From: Candidatus Saccharimonadota bacterium
GTDB taxonomy: Bacteria > Patescibacteriota > Saccharimonadia > Saccharimonadales > Saccharimonadaceae
Length of the DNA stretch: 64,000 nucleotides
Reading direction: 5' to 3'
Assembly (NCBI GenBank): GCA_017515105.1
Contig: JAFWHO010000004.1
Location: forward strand, 1 to 64,000
Part shown: piece by piece, positions 27,200 to 35,055 of the stretch
Numbering within the stretch: the first letter of the stretch is position 1
Layout of the letters: the number at the start of each line of letters is the position of its first letter
Translations under genes and position numbers: made by a program
Notes under the pieces: generated by a model
Databases searched by the model: none
Seen by the model: only the letters and a program-made list of their open reading frames with translations
What the model was told of the DNA's origin: nothing

Positions 27200-27583
27200 T
27201 TAGAGACCTTTAGTAGCTTCATTTACAGCATCAATACTGTCTTTTAGTTTTTCTTCCATGGATGCGACAGTGCCATCATCTGAAGCTAAATCTTCGATCA
27301 ATTTCTTGTCAGCATCTTCTATTGCAATTTCTTTATCTAAAATTCTATCTTGTTCATCAATGGACAAACCTTTTTCGGCAGCAAAATCAAGCCTTCTTCG
27401 AGATGCTTCATCTCTATAGACTGCGGCTTGAAGGATTCTTTCCTTTGCTTCGGGTGTAATTTTCGCCTGTTCCTTAGAAGCCATGTGCTCTTCGAATGAT
27501 AGCATTTTGGAGAGACTTCTTGTTGACTCTGACTCTGGTGTTGGGGCTGGTGTCGGTTCTGGTGTTCTTGGCAAATTTTCCAT
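27200..27583 (-). CDS. Cassette protein 2: small acidic helical protein (127 aa)
   Basis: A Pro/Thr-rich N-terminus (TPEPTPAPTPE, residues 7-17) is followed by a highly charged, alpha-helical, probably coiled-coil region (about 30-125). No membrane segment, cysteines or recognised family. AAGGAG lies about 10 bases before the ATG, and AT-rich -10-like sequence is found just upstream. It is framed by R2 copy 2 upstream (86-116 bases before the start) and R1 copy B downstream, exactly as cassette gene 1 is framed by its copies. The two encoded proteins are unrelated, so only the flanks are shared. Confidence 0.65.
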   Translation of the reverse strand: MENLPRTPEPTPAPTPESESTRSLSKMLSFEEHMASKEQAKITPEAKERILQAAVYRDEASRRRLDFAAEKGLSIDEQDRILDKEIAIEDADKKLIEDLASDDGTVASMEEKLKDSIDAVNEATKGL

Positions 27584-27668
27584 TTTATGGTTCTCCTTAT
27601 TATTTATAATACTATAATAACATGGTAGCGGACTTATTTTGTGGATTCCCCATGCGTCTTTTTGTGCT

Positions 27669-27699
27669 CTGTTAAAACCTGGTTAATTGAGCCCCACCA
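27669..27699. repeat. Repeat R2, copy 2 (31 bp)
   Basis: Begins CTGTTAAAACCTGGTTAA and ends GAGCCCCACCA. It is not followed by R1: the sequence to the right (27700 onward) is unrelated and leads to a tRNA-like remnant and the 3' end of the giant gene, so this may be the outer end of the array. Confidence 0.85.
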
Positions 27700-27731
27700 G
27701 TAACACTTAACGCCTCTAGTAAGGCTTTTTT

Positions 27732-27797
27732 GCAGGGCTCGGACCTACTGTGCGAGCAGCCGATTTGACTGCGCCGCTACGTCGACTGAATTTCTCG
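27732..27797 (-). pseudogene. tRNA-like remnant
   Basis: On the minus strand there is a well-formed T-arm (GTAGG, loop TCCGAGC, CCTGC; 27748-27732), an anticodon-like arm (GCAGT, loop CAAATCG, GCTGC; 27772-27756) and a D-arm-like TTCAGTCGACGTAGCG. No acceptor stem is found and loop position 33 is A instead of T, so it is not a functional tRNA. It lies between the cassette array and the stop of the giant gene and could mark an old integration boundary. Resemblance by chance is possible. Confidence 0.3.
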
Positions 27798-27815
27798 ATG
27801 GGTCTTTTCTTTGAT

Positions 27816-30800
27816 TCATATACGGCCTTCCTGCTGCGCCAAGAACTCCGCCAAAGCACCCTTCATCTTATCGTATCCCACTTTGCTCATGTTGTCTGCG
27901 ACGAAATTATCGTGTTGTTTTTTGCCTTTGAACATATGATTTTCTCCAAAATCCCAAACAGTGTATTCCTTGCAAAAATCTTCGAAATCAGGGAATTTTT
28001 CGGCGACAGCCATAAAGCTTCTGGCGGCGGACAGGAAAGAACCGCCATTTTGCAGAATCCAGTTCTCGACACCGGCACCACCAAGGCCGCCTTGCGGCTT
28101 ATCCCCCCTATTTGGTTTATATGCTCTAGCCGCTTTTAAGAATTTCTTTGCAAAGATTATGTTCGCTATCACTTGTTTGTACTTTTCTGGCGATTGCTTT
28201 CTGATCGTTTCGAGTCTATCGACGAGTGCCATGTCGGTTGAATATTGCACCTTGTTGGTTTTTTGGACAAAGGATATGTCGATATCAACTGGTTCATTCA
28301 AACCATCAATATGCACGTTCTTTAATCTCAGGTCCCCATTTGGCAACACCTCGTCTGGCTCGTGCTCTGTTTTTCCGAATCTGGCAAGTAGCGTCTTACT
28401 AACTTCTGATAACTTTTCAGGGTCACTTTTTATACTTTTATCTAACCTCATCAAATAGTCGAAGTCGCCGGAACCAGGTGCATTATCAAAGCGCCCAGTT
28501 GAACCGGTGTCTATCAGCTCTACGAAGCCCTCAGTCAAATCACCATCTATATGCCCCTTCCTTGTTAGCCCGCCGATGTCTTGCAAAGCTAAATCGATGA
28601 CGCTATCGATGGCCACATGTTTTTTGCGCACTTCGGTTTCATTTTTCGATAACTGCGATGTTATCTGACTGATACTATCAATTTGCGTTCCGTCAACTAC
28701 TACGCTTCCCAGGTTCAATTCAGATTCTTTTGCGAAGTGATAATCTCCCGTTTCATAGTGGCTTAAACCCGACATTTTTTCTCTTATCTCGTCGTAATCT
28801 TCTGGGGTGAAAATGATTTTGCCGCTATCCATATCTACTACGGGTATATAAAATCCATTCAGCGCTATTTCCATGCCTATTACTTTTGAGATTGGTGTAC
28901 CATTTATGTCTTCTGAGCCAACTATGAAATAATCTATCTCCGACGAGGCAAAACCGGTTCTAATACCATAGTGACTATCCCCCGCTTTGCCAGTATAGAA
29001 AGCTTCAAGTTTTTCATTCGCATTAGGAGCTTCGACTTTTTGCTCGTCTTCTTTTGGTGACCTACGCGTTATTGAAAGTCTGTTTTCTCCTTGGCGGTTT
29101 TCGTCTCCTTTTAAAACTAGCCAAACTGGGCCATAACCATATGCTTCAGTATCTTTAAGACCTTCACTCATGTTTTCCGGGGTTTTAAGAACAATGCTTA
29201 GATCCGTGTCTAGCGGCGTAAGGTCACTTCCTGCAGAATCTCCGAGGAATTCTTTAGCTACGGAGCCATTCTGTAGAATATCTGTGAGATAACGAACTTT
29301 ACCTATGCCCTTCACTAAGTCTCCTTTTTCAAGCTTAAAGCCGTTTTTTATTGCCTCTCTATTCTTGGTATCAGCATTCTTTGCAGTCGTTCCGAGCAAT
29401 AATACTGCGCTATCGAGATCCTTTACCCCTGCAAAGTAAGCAAAGTTTCGTACTACCCTGTCGCTCAGTTTATGGCGCTCAGTAGGGGAGAAGGCTTCAA
29501 TTAACTCTGTCAGGTCTTGTTCTAAATCGCCACTTAGCTTATGGGGATTCTTTTTGCCTGCCTCAGTATTGTTGTACATAGTATTTATATGCTGGGCAAA
29601 GATTTCTAGAATAATATGCTTCTTCCTTATCTCATCTGGAGCATCATCATTCTCGGCTTGCGCTAGCTCGTCCCAACTAAGTTCCCCTGACGACAACTCG
29701 TCGATTAATTCTTGTCCTTCTTTCAGGCTGTTTAAATAGTCGCGGATAGAACGATTATTTGACCCAAATGAAGCCTTCAGCAAATCAGAGAATATTATCG
29801 TCTCTCTGTTTTTTGCTTTGTCCGACATGCTTTTCGCCTGCTCAGGGCTGTTGGGCACGTCTTTCAGAGATGGGCTAATTTTACTCGATTCGCTGAAGTC
29901 GAAATCCGAGTCCAAGCTTGCAGAAGGGTGTAGTATCTGGAAGGACAAAAATGCTTTGCCGACAAATGGTAGGTTATTGTGTATGAATACATCTTCTATC
30001 TGCTCTAAGCTTTCAAACATTTTCTCGTCATTATTTAGTTCTATTCGCAATAATTGTCTCGCGAAGGCAGACCTGTGTTTTGCAATCTCGCTCGAATTTG
30101 AGAGCCCCAAACGCTTTAATACTTGCGGGGCGATTCGTATTCTACTTATTGGGATTTCGTTGCAGTCCTCTGAAACAAATTCGCAAAAATCACTCTTATC
30201 ATTCCCGTCTTCGAGTTCACTATAAACTCTTAGGGCTTCTTCTTGGTTCTCGCTCAAGCTTAAAGACGAAAAATTTAAATCTTCTTGAGGCCTTTTTTCC
30301 CGTTTTCTACTATAACCAAATGGACTATCCGACGATACATTTTCTACCGTTGCTTTTTTGCTGACGTGCTTTAGAATTCCCTCAAGATTACCTCGCGAAA
30401 ACATAAGTTGCCAAAATTCAGGCTTTGTCCCATTTTCATCAAAATACTTTTCAGTCTCTTTCGATTTGATGATATCCCTTAAATCCTGAGCGAACCACGG
30501 GTCTTCACTAAATAATTTCATGATTGATTCTTGGGTCAATGATAAACCAAGTGATGAGTAGTCTATTTCTGTTTTACCATCATCGTATTTTGCCTTTATC
30601 GAATATAGATTTATCTCCCTGAATTCCCCAGCTTCAAATTCTGCCTGCCAAAACTCTGGCTTAGGGCCTTCTTCGTCAAAATATTTTGCAATTTCACTAT
30701 CTGATAGACTCAAGATTCTATCGGTTCTCCCAACCCTATTTACAGTGTCCAAATACTTTTGCTGAACCAATGGCAGGGCTGCACTAATTTCTGGAGTAGA

Positions 30801-32555
30801 ACATAAAACCTTTCTGCCTCCGACATATGAACTTCCACTAAACAGCCTTTTCGCCAATTCGGGCTTTATATTGCCATCTTTGTCAAAGTATTTCTTAAGG
30901 TCATCGGTTTCGAGTGAGCTAAGCTGGCTACCAGGATGTTTTGCTATTAATTCTACTAGCTTTCTTCTTCTTGGGGATAGTTCTTCCATCAAATCCGGGT
31001 GTTCCGATATGAGCCCTTCTCTATCCCAGAGGGAATCTATTACTTCTTTCATGCCGCTAGAAAACTTACTTGCCCAGTTTGGGTCGAATTCTTTAACGGT
31101 AGACCTATAGTCATAACTAAAAATTGCTGCTTCTTTGGCCATTTCTGAAACACCATTCTCGTCGAACAGCACTTCGTAGCCGCCAGGAATTTTTTGGTTA
31201 AGACGAAGTAGTTTTTCGATTATTTCTTTCGTAGACCGTCTCTGATCTGATTCTCTTAAGTTTTTATAAAATGGGTCATCCATATTATACCACGGGTTTT
31301 TTTCTATAAATTGTGAGGCGACATTTTTCATGGCAGCATTTAATGCAATAACAAACCCTCTGTCGGGGCCACTAAGCATATCTGGGTTTCTGAGAATGGT
31401 TTGCATTGGATCTGACTCTTGGTCTTCTGACTCACTAAATTCTCTGGCCATTTCTACGATTATGGAGCCGGAATGGTGTTCTCTAGCTTCTTTTGCTATT
31501 TTAGATAACTCATCTTCACCCGTCTCTTCTGAGCGCTTCTCCCAAAATAACGCAAATTCATCTTTTCCACTACATTTTAGTCCTTCGAGTATTGGCATAT
31601 CTCCGGCATTTTTATCTTTGTTTAATTTGTTGAATTTATATCGGTACATCGCGTCGACGGTATCTTCCGTTATGAGGCCAAGCTCCTTTGCCAACTTCTG
31701 CACTCCTATCACCTTATCGCTCTCGCAGAAAGGATCTGCCCCTGCGAAAACCGGCTCTACACCATTTTTGAGTGGTTCATAGCCTAGCTTTCTAAGAAAA
31801 TTAATTCCTTCCTTTGCTCTTTCTATCTGTTTTTTTATGGATTCAGGGTCTCTATAATCTCCATATCTGCTCATACTGCTCATAACTAGAAAATGTTCCA
31901 CTGCCTTATCACCGAATGCTTGAATGTTGGCCCTTTCCATTAAAAGCTTTCTAGCCTCTGTTGAATCATATTTGTCTAGGATTTCAGACATCTCCGCTAA
32001 GGTGGCAATACCTTCGCCTGCATATATCCCATCATCATGAAATTGTTGATGATAGTAACATTCGCCTTCTTCGGCAAGCGAATCATTCATTCTAGATATG
32101 ATTTTTTCCGTGATCATCATTATAGGGAGTTCTGGCGGTACACCAATCCCCACAATGTCATCTAATTTTTCTGGTATAGTTTTTGGTCTTTTTCCCTGTA
32201 CATCGTCGACAAGATCCCATTCCGATAGTTTGATTTTCAGATAGTTATCGATGATACTCGGATTGGTTTTATCGACCTTACCGCTCTCAACTAGCTTGAT
32301 GACTTTTTCTCTGTCGCCGAGCAGGCTGCGATTAAAACCCTTGTGGTCTCCATTGGCCAATTCGTCTATCCTTTTAGCTTGTCTTTCGGATATGATTCTT
32401 TGCAAGAAGTTTTTTCTGTCTTGAGTGATGGAGGTGGATGTAGATGGCTTTATTTTTTTGGCGCTCAAAGCCGCATGGCCTAACTCCTCTAATCCGCTTC
32501 GTTGGCTATCCGCTAACTCTGGCGCTTTTTTTAGTTCTTCATGGTTTTTTGACAT
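27816..32555 (-). CDS. Giant cytoplasmic protein with C-terminal nucleotidyltransferase domain
   Basis: 1579 residues, no signal peptide or TM. The C-terminal part has the polymerase-beta-type nucleotidyltransferase signature: G1351-S1352 in GSTGRF, the metal pair D1364 and D1366 in SGDFDYLMRL, and a third carboxylate in VDIDIS (D1424/D1426). A following helical domain with GGLGGAGVENWIL (near 1490) resembles the second domain of archaeal CCA-adding enzymes and OAS/CD-NTases. The preceding 1300 residues are charged and helical and unrecognised, but hold a repeated KYFDxxGxxPEFWQ-like motif near 553, 625 and 705. Its role could be RNA tailing, nucleotide second-messenger synthesis or protein modification; I cannot choose. 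A -10 at 32624-32629 gives a 62-base leader with AAGAGG near the ATG. It sits at the outer end of the cassette region. Confidence 0.8.
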   Translation of the reverse strand: MSKNHEELKKAPELADSQRSGLEELGHAALSAKKIKPSTSTSITQDRKNFLQRIISERQAKRIDELANGDHKGFNRSLLGDREKVIKLVESGKVDKTNPSIIDNYLKIKLSEWDLVDDVQGKRPKTIPEKLDDIVGIGVPPELPIMMITEKIISRMNDSLAEEGECYYHQQFHDDGIYAGEGIATLAEMSEILDKYDSTEARKLLMERANIQAFGDKAVEHFLVMSSMSRYGDYRDPESIKKQIERAKEGINFLRKLGYEPLKNGVEPVFAGADPFCESDKVIGVQKLAKELGLITEDTVDAMYRYKFNKLNKDKNAGDMPILEGLKCSGKDEFALFWEKRSEETGEDELSKIAKEAREHHSGSIIVEMAREFSESEDQESDPMQTILRNPDMLSGPDRGFVIALNAAMKNVASQFIEKNPWYNMDDPFYKNLRESDQRRSTKEIIEKLLRLNQKIPGGYEVLFDENGVSEMAKEAAIFSYDYRSTVKEFDPNWASKFSSGMKEVIDSLWDREGLISEHPDLMEELSPRRRKLVELIAKHPGSQLSSLETDDLKKYFDKDGNIKPELAKRLFSGSSYVGGRKVLCSTPEISAALPLVQQKYLDTVNRVGRTDRILSLSDSEIAKYFDEEGPKPEFWQAEFEAGEFREINLYSIKAKYDDGKTEIDYSSLGLSLTQESIMKLFSEDPWFAQDLRDIIKSKETEKYFDENGTKPEFWQLMFSRGNLEGILKHVSKKATVENVSSDSPFGYSRKREKRPQEDLNFSSLSLSENQEEALRVYSELEDGNDKSDFCEFVSEDCNEIPISRIRIAPQVLKRLGLSNSSEIAKHRSAFARQLLRIELNNDEKMFESLEQIEDVFIHNNLPFVGKAFLSFQILHPSASLDSDFDFSESSKISPSLKDVPNSPEQAKSMSDKAKNRETIIFSDLLKASFGSNNRSIRDYLNSLKEGQELIDELSSGELSWDELAQAENDDAPDEIRKKHIILEIFAQHINTMYNNTEAGKKNPHKLSGDLEQDLTELIEAFSPTERHKLSDRVVRNFAYFAGVKDLDSAVLLLGTTAKNADTKNREAIKNGFKLEKGDLVKGIGKVRYLTDILQNGSVAKEFLGDSAGSDLTPLDTDLSIVLKTPENMSEGLKDTEAYGYGPVWLVLKGDENRQGENRLSITRRSPKEDEQKVEAPNANEKLEAFYTGKAGDSHYGIRTGFASSEIDYFIVGSEDINGTPISKVIGMEIALNGFYIPVVDMDSGKIIFTPEDYDEIREKMSGLSHYETGDYHFAKESELNLGSVVVDGTQIDSISQITSQLSKNETEVRKKHVAIDSVIDLALQDIGGLTRKGHIDGDLTEGFVELIDTGSTGRFDNAPGSGDFDYLMRLDKSIKSDPEKLSEVSKTLLARFGKTEHEPDEVLPNGDLRLKNVHIDGLNEPVDIDISFVQKTNKVQYSTDMALVDRLETIRKQSPEKYKQVIANIIFAKKFLKAARAYKPNRGDKPQGGLGGAGVENWILQNGGSFLSAARSFMAVAEKFPDFEDFCKEYTVWDFGENHMFKGKKQHDNFVADNMSKVGYDKMKGALAEFLAQQEGRI

Positions 32556-32623
32556 ATTAACCTCTTGTTGCCCTCCTGCTGCCTGGGTTTTTCGTTGATT
32601 ACCCTCCGGCTTCGTCTCGAATT

Positions 32624-32629
32624 ATTATA
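32624..32629 (-). promoter_or_regulatory. -10 element of the giant nucleotidyltransferase gene
   Basis: TATAAT preceded by TGC (extended -10) on the minus strand, about 70 bases from the ATG at 32555. This is one of the few genes here with a long untranslated leader; the leader contains AGGAGG too far upstream to be the ribosome site, and AAGAGG at a usable distance. Confidence 0.6.
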
Positions 32630-32735
32630 GCATATTTGCAAGAGTTTTTCTATATACACAAGCGCATTCTTGAATAAGTATATTGCGTTTATTGTCTTAT
32701 TTCACCGTTTTACTATATGGTTTTTCTGCACCCCA

Positions 32736-33278
32736 TTAGTCGATATATTCCAGCAATTCTTCAAATTTATCAAAGCCACTCTCGGAGTTTACATGGCCGC
32801 CATTTTTTATAATGATTTGTTCATCCGCTATAATATCGGCAAACTGCTTTTCGGCATTATATGTCACATATGGGTCGTTATCCGAATAAAAGCAAATTAT
32901 TTTTTTGCAATATTTTTTTACATCCTCGAGATTATTAAAGAACATCGGCTGATTCACCGCATCATAATCTGGGTCAATCCCTAGATAGTTATTGAAACCG
33001 CAAACAAAAATCAACTCTTTAACTTTTATCTTATTTTCAACCAAATACTTGCAAACAAAGACCGGCGCAATACTATGAGCGATAATTATTGTCTTTTCGT
33101 CAACTGCTAACTTATCTAGCTCGTTGCTCCATGATTCGAAATCTTGTTTTCCTACGCCGACTGGCATTTGTGGGGTGAAGACTACTTTATTCCTATCTTG
33201 CAGTTCTTTTTTTAGCCAAGGGAACCAGTTGCCTTCACTTGAGCCAAAACTCCCATGGATGATAATGTATTTCTCCAT
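32736..33278 (-). CDS. RBBP9/YdeN-family alpha/beta hydrolase
   Basis: 180 residues, typical of this small serine-hydrolase family. An early IIIHGSFGSSEGNW, nucleophile S69 in AHSIAP, acid D133 or D135 in YSDNDPYV and H162 in NGGHVNSESGF complete the triad. Cytoplasmic; the natural substrate of the family is poorly known. It is separated by 1 base from the upstream methyltransferase gene, so the two are probably co-transcribed. Confidence 0.9.
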   Translation of the reverse strand: MEKYIIIHGSFGSSEGNWFPWLKKELQDRNKVVFTPQMPVGVGKQDFESWSNELDKLAVDEKTIIIAHSIAPVFVCKYLVENKIKVKELIFVCGFNNYLGIDPDYDAVNQPMFFNNLEDVKKYCKKIICFYSDNDPYVTYNAEKQFADIIADEQIIIKNGGHVNSESGFDKFEELLEYID

Positions 33279-33279
33279 A

Positions 33280-33936
33280 TTATCCCTTCCTTATTATCTT
33301 GTATAAGCTAACTGCACTATTACCGTTTATAGCACCATTGACGGTTTCAATTCTTTCTTTTTTATACACTTCAATGAACTCTAGCGTCTTCAGAATTGAG
33401 TCAATTTCATCGTCTGTCTGGTAGTTCATATAGAGTGCGCTTTTACCCTTGTCTCCCAAATATGGTTCATCTGTAAATTCTTCTCCTACTCCTCTCTGGT
33501 ACGAGAAAAGAAAAACGCCATCCTTTTTTAAGATATCGTTGACGTCTACAAGGACTTTCCTAAAATTTTCTTCTGGTAGATGAAACAGGGAATACATCGC
33601 GATTACCGAATCAATGGAGTTGCTCTCAAAATGGTTTTTTATGTTCACCATATCGTCGAGAATATAGGGGAACTCACTGTGAATCTTGAACGCCTCGTCT
33701 CTCATTTTGGACGAAAAATCCAGACCGATATAGTTATATCCTTTTTTATTGAAATATGCGTACGCTCTTCCAGCCCCGGCACCTAAATCAAGGATGGTAG
33801 CGCCTTTTGGTAACTTTTCCTCGAAGGCCTTATAAACATCCAAATCCTCGATGAACGTTCCGTAATCCTGACCAAATTGCTCAGCTATCAGATCATAATC
33901 CTTTTTTACGCTATTACGCTTTTCTTCTGAGTTCAT
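33280..33936 (-). CDS. Class I SAM-dependent methyltransferase
   Basis: 218 residues with the SAM-binding motif I ILDLGAGAGRAYAYF (about 56-70), the acidic motif II GLDFSSKM and a YSLFHLPEENFRKVL post-motif, as in UbiE/COQ5-type or DUF-type methyltransferases. Substrate unknown. The -10 (TATAAT within TGATATAAT) ends 11 bases before the ATG. Most likely first gene of a two-gene unit with the RBBP9-like hydrolase. Confidence 0.87.
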   Translation of the reverse strand: MNSEEKRNSVKKDYDLIAEQFGQDYGTFIEDLDVYKAFEEKLPKGATILDLGAGAGRAYAYFNKKGYNYIGLDFSSKMRDEAFKIHSEFPYILDDMVNIKNHFESNSIDSVIAMYSLFHLPEENFRKVLVDVNDILKKDGVFLFSYQRGVGEEFTDEPYLGDKGKSALYMNYQTDDEIDSILKTLEFIEVYKKERIETVNGAINGNSAVSLYKIIRKG

Positions 33937-33998
33937 ATTGTATTTTAATTATATCATTCTTGTCATATTCCTGATGCTTTTGAAATTCCCCACAAAAA

Positions 33999-34041
33999 GC
34001 CCCCGGCTCTACCCACGCTGGATGCGTGGAAGTCGGGGGTC
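33999..34041. repeat. Long imperfect hairpin in an intergenic gap
   Basis: GCCCCCGGCT and AGTCGGGGGT form the outer arms, and CCCACGC/GCGTGG forms an inner stem with a TGGAT loop. It is far more GC-rich than its surroundings and lies in a 157-base gap between the methyltransferase and Nudix genes. It resembles the ends of IS200/IS605-type elements or their REP-like derivatives, but no transposase is nearby. A structured RNA or attenuator is the alternative. Confidence 0.55.
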
Positions 34042-34093
34042 GTGCCCTATACTATGCTTTGTATTATACCACATATGCTTATCTATGTCAATA

Positions 34094-34615
34094 TTAGCTC
34101 AGGGTTTTCTTGATTATTTCTAGGACTCGTCTTTCACGCTCAGCCATCTGTTTTTTCATGAGATTATTGCCTTTGAAAGCCGCGTTGACGCGTATCGCCT
34201 CTTCGACTGGGACAAATTTAAGGACAAAATCCGCCTCTTTTTCTTTATCGTCTAGGTTTTGATCGCCTATTTCTTTTTCAACTTGGCAAGTATAGTAGTA
34301 GTTTTGTTGAATGAATATGGTCTGGTCGTCGGTTTCGTCGAATCTCTGTCTTCTTTCGACTTGGCCAAATTCCTTCGCCGTGTCCGGGATAAGGGTCATA
34401 CCGGTTTCTTCTTTGATTTCGCGAGCTAGTGTCTCGAGATGGGTTTCGTCGCCTTCAATCCCGCCGCCAGGGAATTTATAGAAGTGATATTTCTGGCTGT
34501 AAATCATCGCAATTTTGCCATCGTTGTCAATAATTATTCCACGGACTGATGGACGGCAAAATATTTTCCCGTTCGGGTTGTAATCTTTCAAATCAATTGT
34601 AAATAGTTTTCTCAT
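34094..34615 (-). CDS. Nudix hydrolase
   Basis: 173 residues with a complete Nudix box, from GGGIEGDETHLETLAREI to KEETG (GX5EX7REUXEEXGU), which binds metal and cleaves nucleoside-diphosphate-linked substrates such as 8-oxo-dGTP, ADP-ribose or NADH. The specific substrate is not evident. TATAAT at 34623-34628 (minus) ends 7 bases before ATG (leaderless). The C-terminal helix with KGNNLMKKQMAER is hydrophilic. Confidence 0.92.
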   Translation of the reverse strand: MRKLFTIDLKDYNPNGKIFCRPSVRGIIIDNDGKIAMIYSQKYHFYKFPGGGIEGDETHLETLAREIKEETGMTLIPDTAKEFGQVERRQRFDETDDQTIFIQQNYYYTCQVEKEIGDQNLDDKEKEADFVLKFVPVEEAIRVNAAFKGNNLMKKQMAERERRVLEIIKKTLS

Positions 34616-34632
34616 ATTTTTTATTATAACAC

Positions 34633-35055
34633 TTATAAGCTGCTAATTTTGGTTCTAGCTATTTTTGAACGGTAATTCTTGATGGCATCCTCGAGGGCTT
34701 CGTGACCGAGGATGGAACAGTGGAATTTGTGCTTCGGTAGGTTACCGAGATAGTTGTCGATATCTTTGGCGGTGATTTTCATGGCCTCATCTAGAGTTTT
34801 GCCTTTTGCGAGTTCTGACAAAGCAGAGGTTGAGGCGATAGCGGAAGCACAGCCGTAGGTCTTCCAACGGAGGTCTATTATTTTGTCGTCTTTGACCTTG
34901 ATGTACATTTTCATTTGGTCGCCACAGATGGGATTACCTACTAGACCTACCGCATCGTATTTAAACTTTGACTCGTCGCCAAAGAGGAAATTACGGGGGT
35001 TCAAAAAGTGGTCTTTGACGATATCCGAATAAACCCAATCTTGTCCTTCGTTCAT
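34633..35055 (-). CDS. iscU: Iron-sulphur cluster assembly scaffold
   Basis: 140 residues with the three cluster cysteines of IscU/NifU scaffolds: C44 in NPICGD (with D46), C69 in YGCASAIASTSALSELAKGK and C113 in FHCSILGHEAL. It builds [2Fe-2S]/[4Fe-4S] clusters from sulphur delivered by the adjacent cysteine desulfurase. Its start codon overlaps the stop of that gene (ATGA-type, 4 bases). The nearby NrdG and other Fe-S proteins are likely recipients. Confidence 0.94.
   Translation of the reverse strand: MNEGQDWVYSDIVKDHFLNPRNFLFGDESKFKYDAVGLVGNPICGDQMKMYIKVKDDKIIDLRWKTYGCASAIASTSALSELAKGKTLDEAMKITAKDIDNYLGNLPKHKFHCSILGHEALEDAIKNYRSKIARTKISSL

Noticed and set aside
25613-27200. R1 copies as a CRISPR array or tracrRNA
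   Set aside because: Only two long copies, 1.4 kb apart with a gene between; no short regularly spaced repeats, spacers or cas genes anywhere in the window.
27816-28458. Plus-strand ORFs antisense to the nucleotidyltransferase gene
   Set aside because: They lack ribosome sites, overlap conserved catalytic codons of the minus-strand gene and resemble no protein family.
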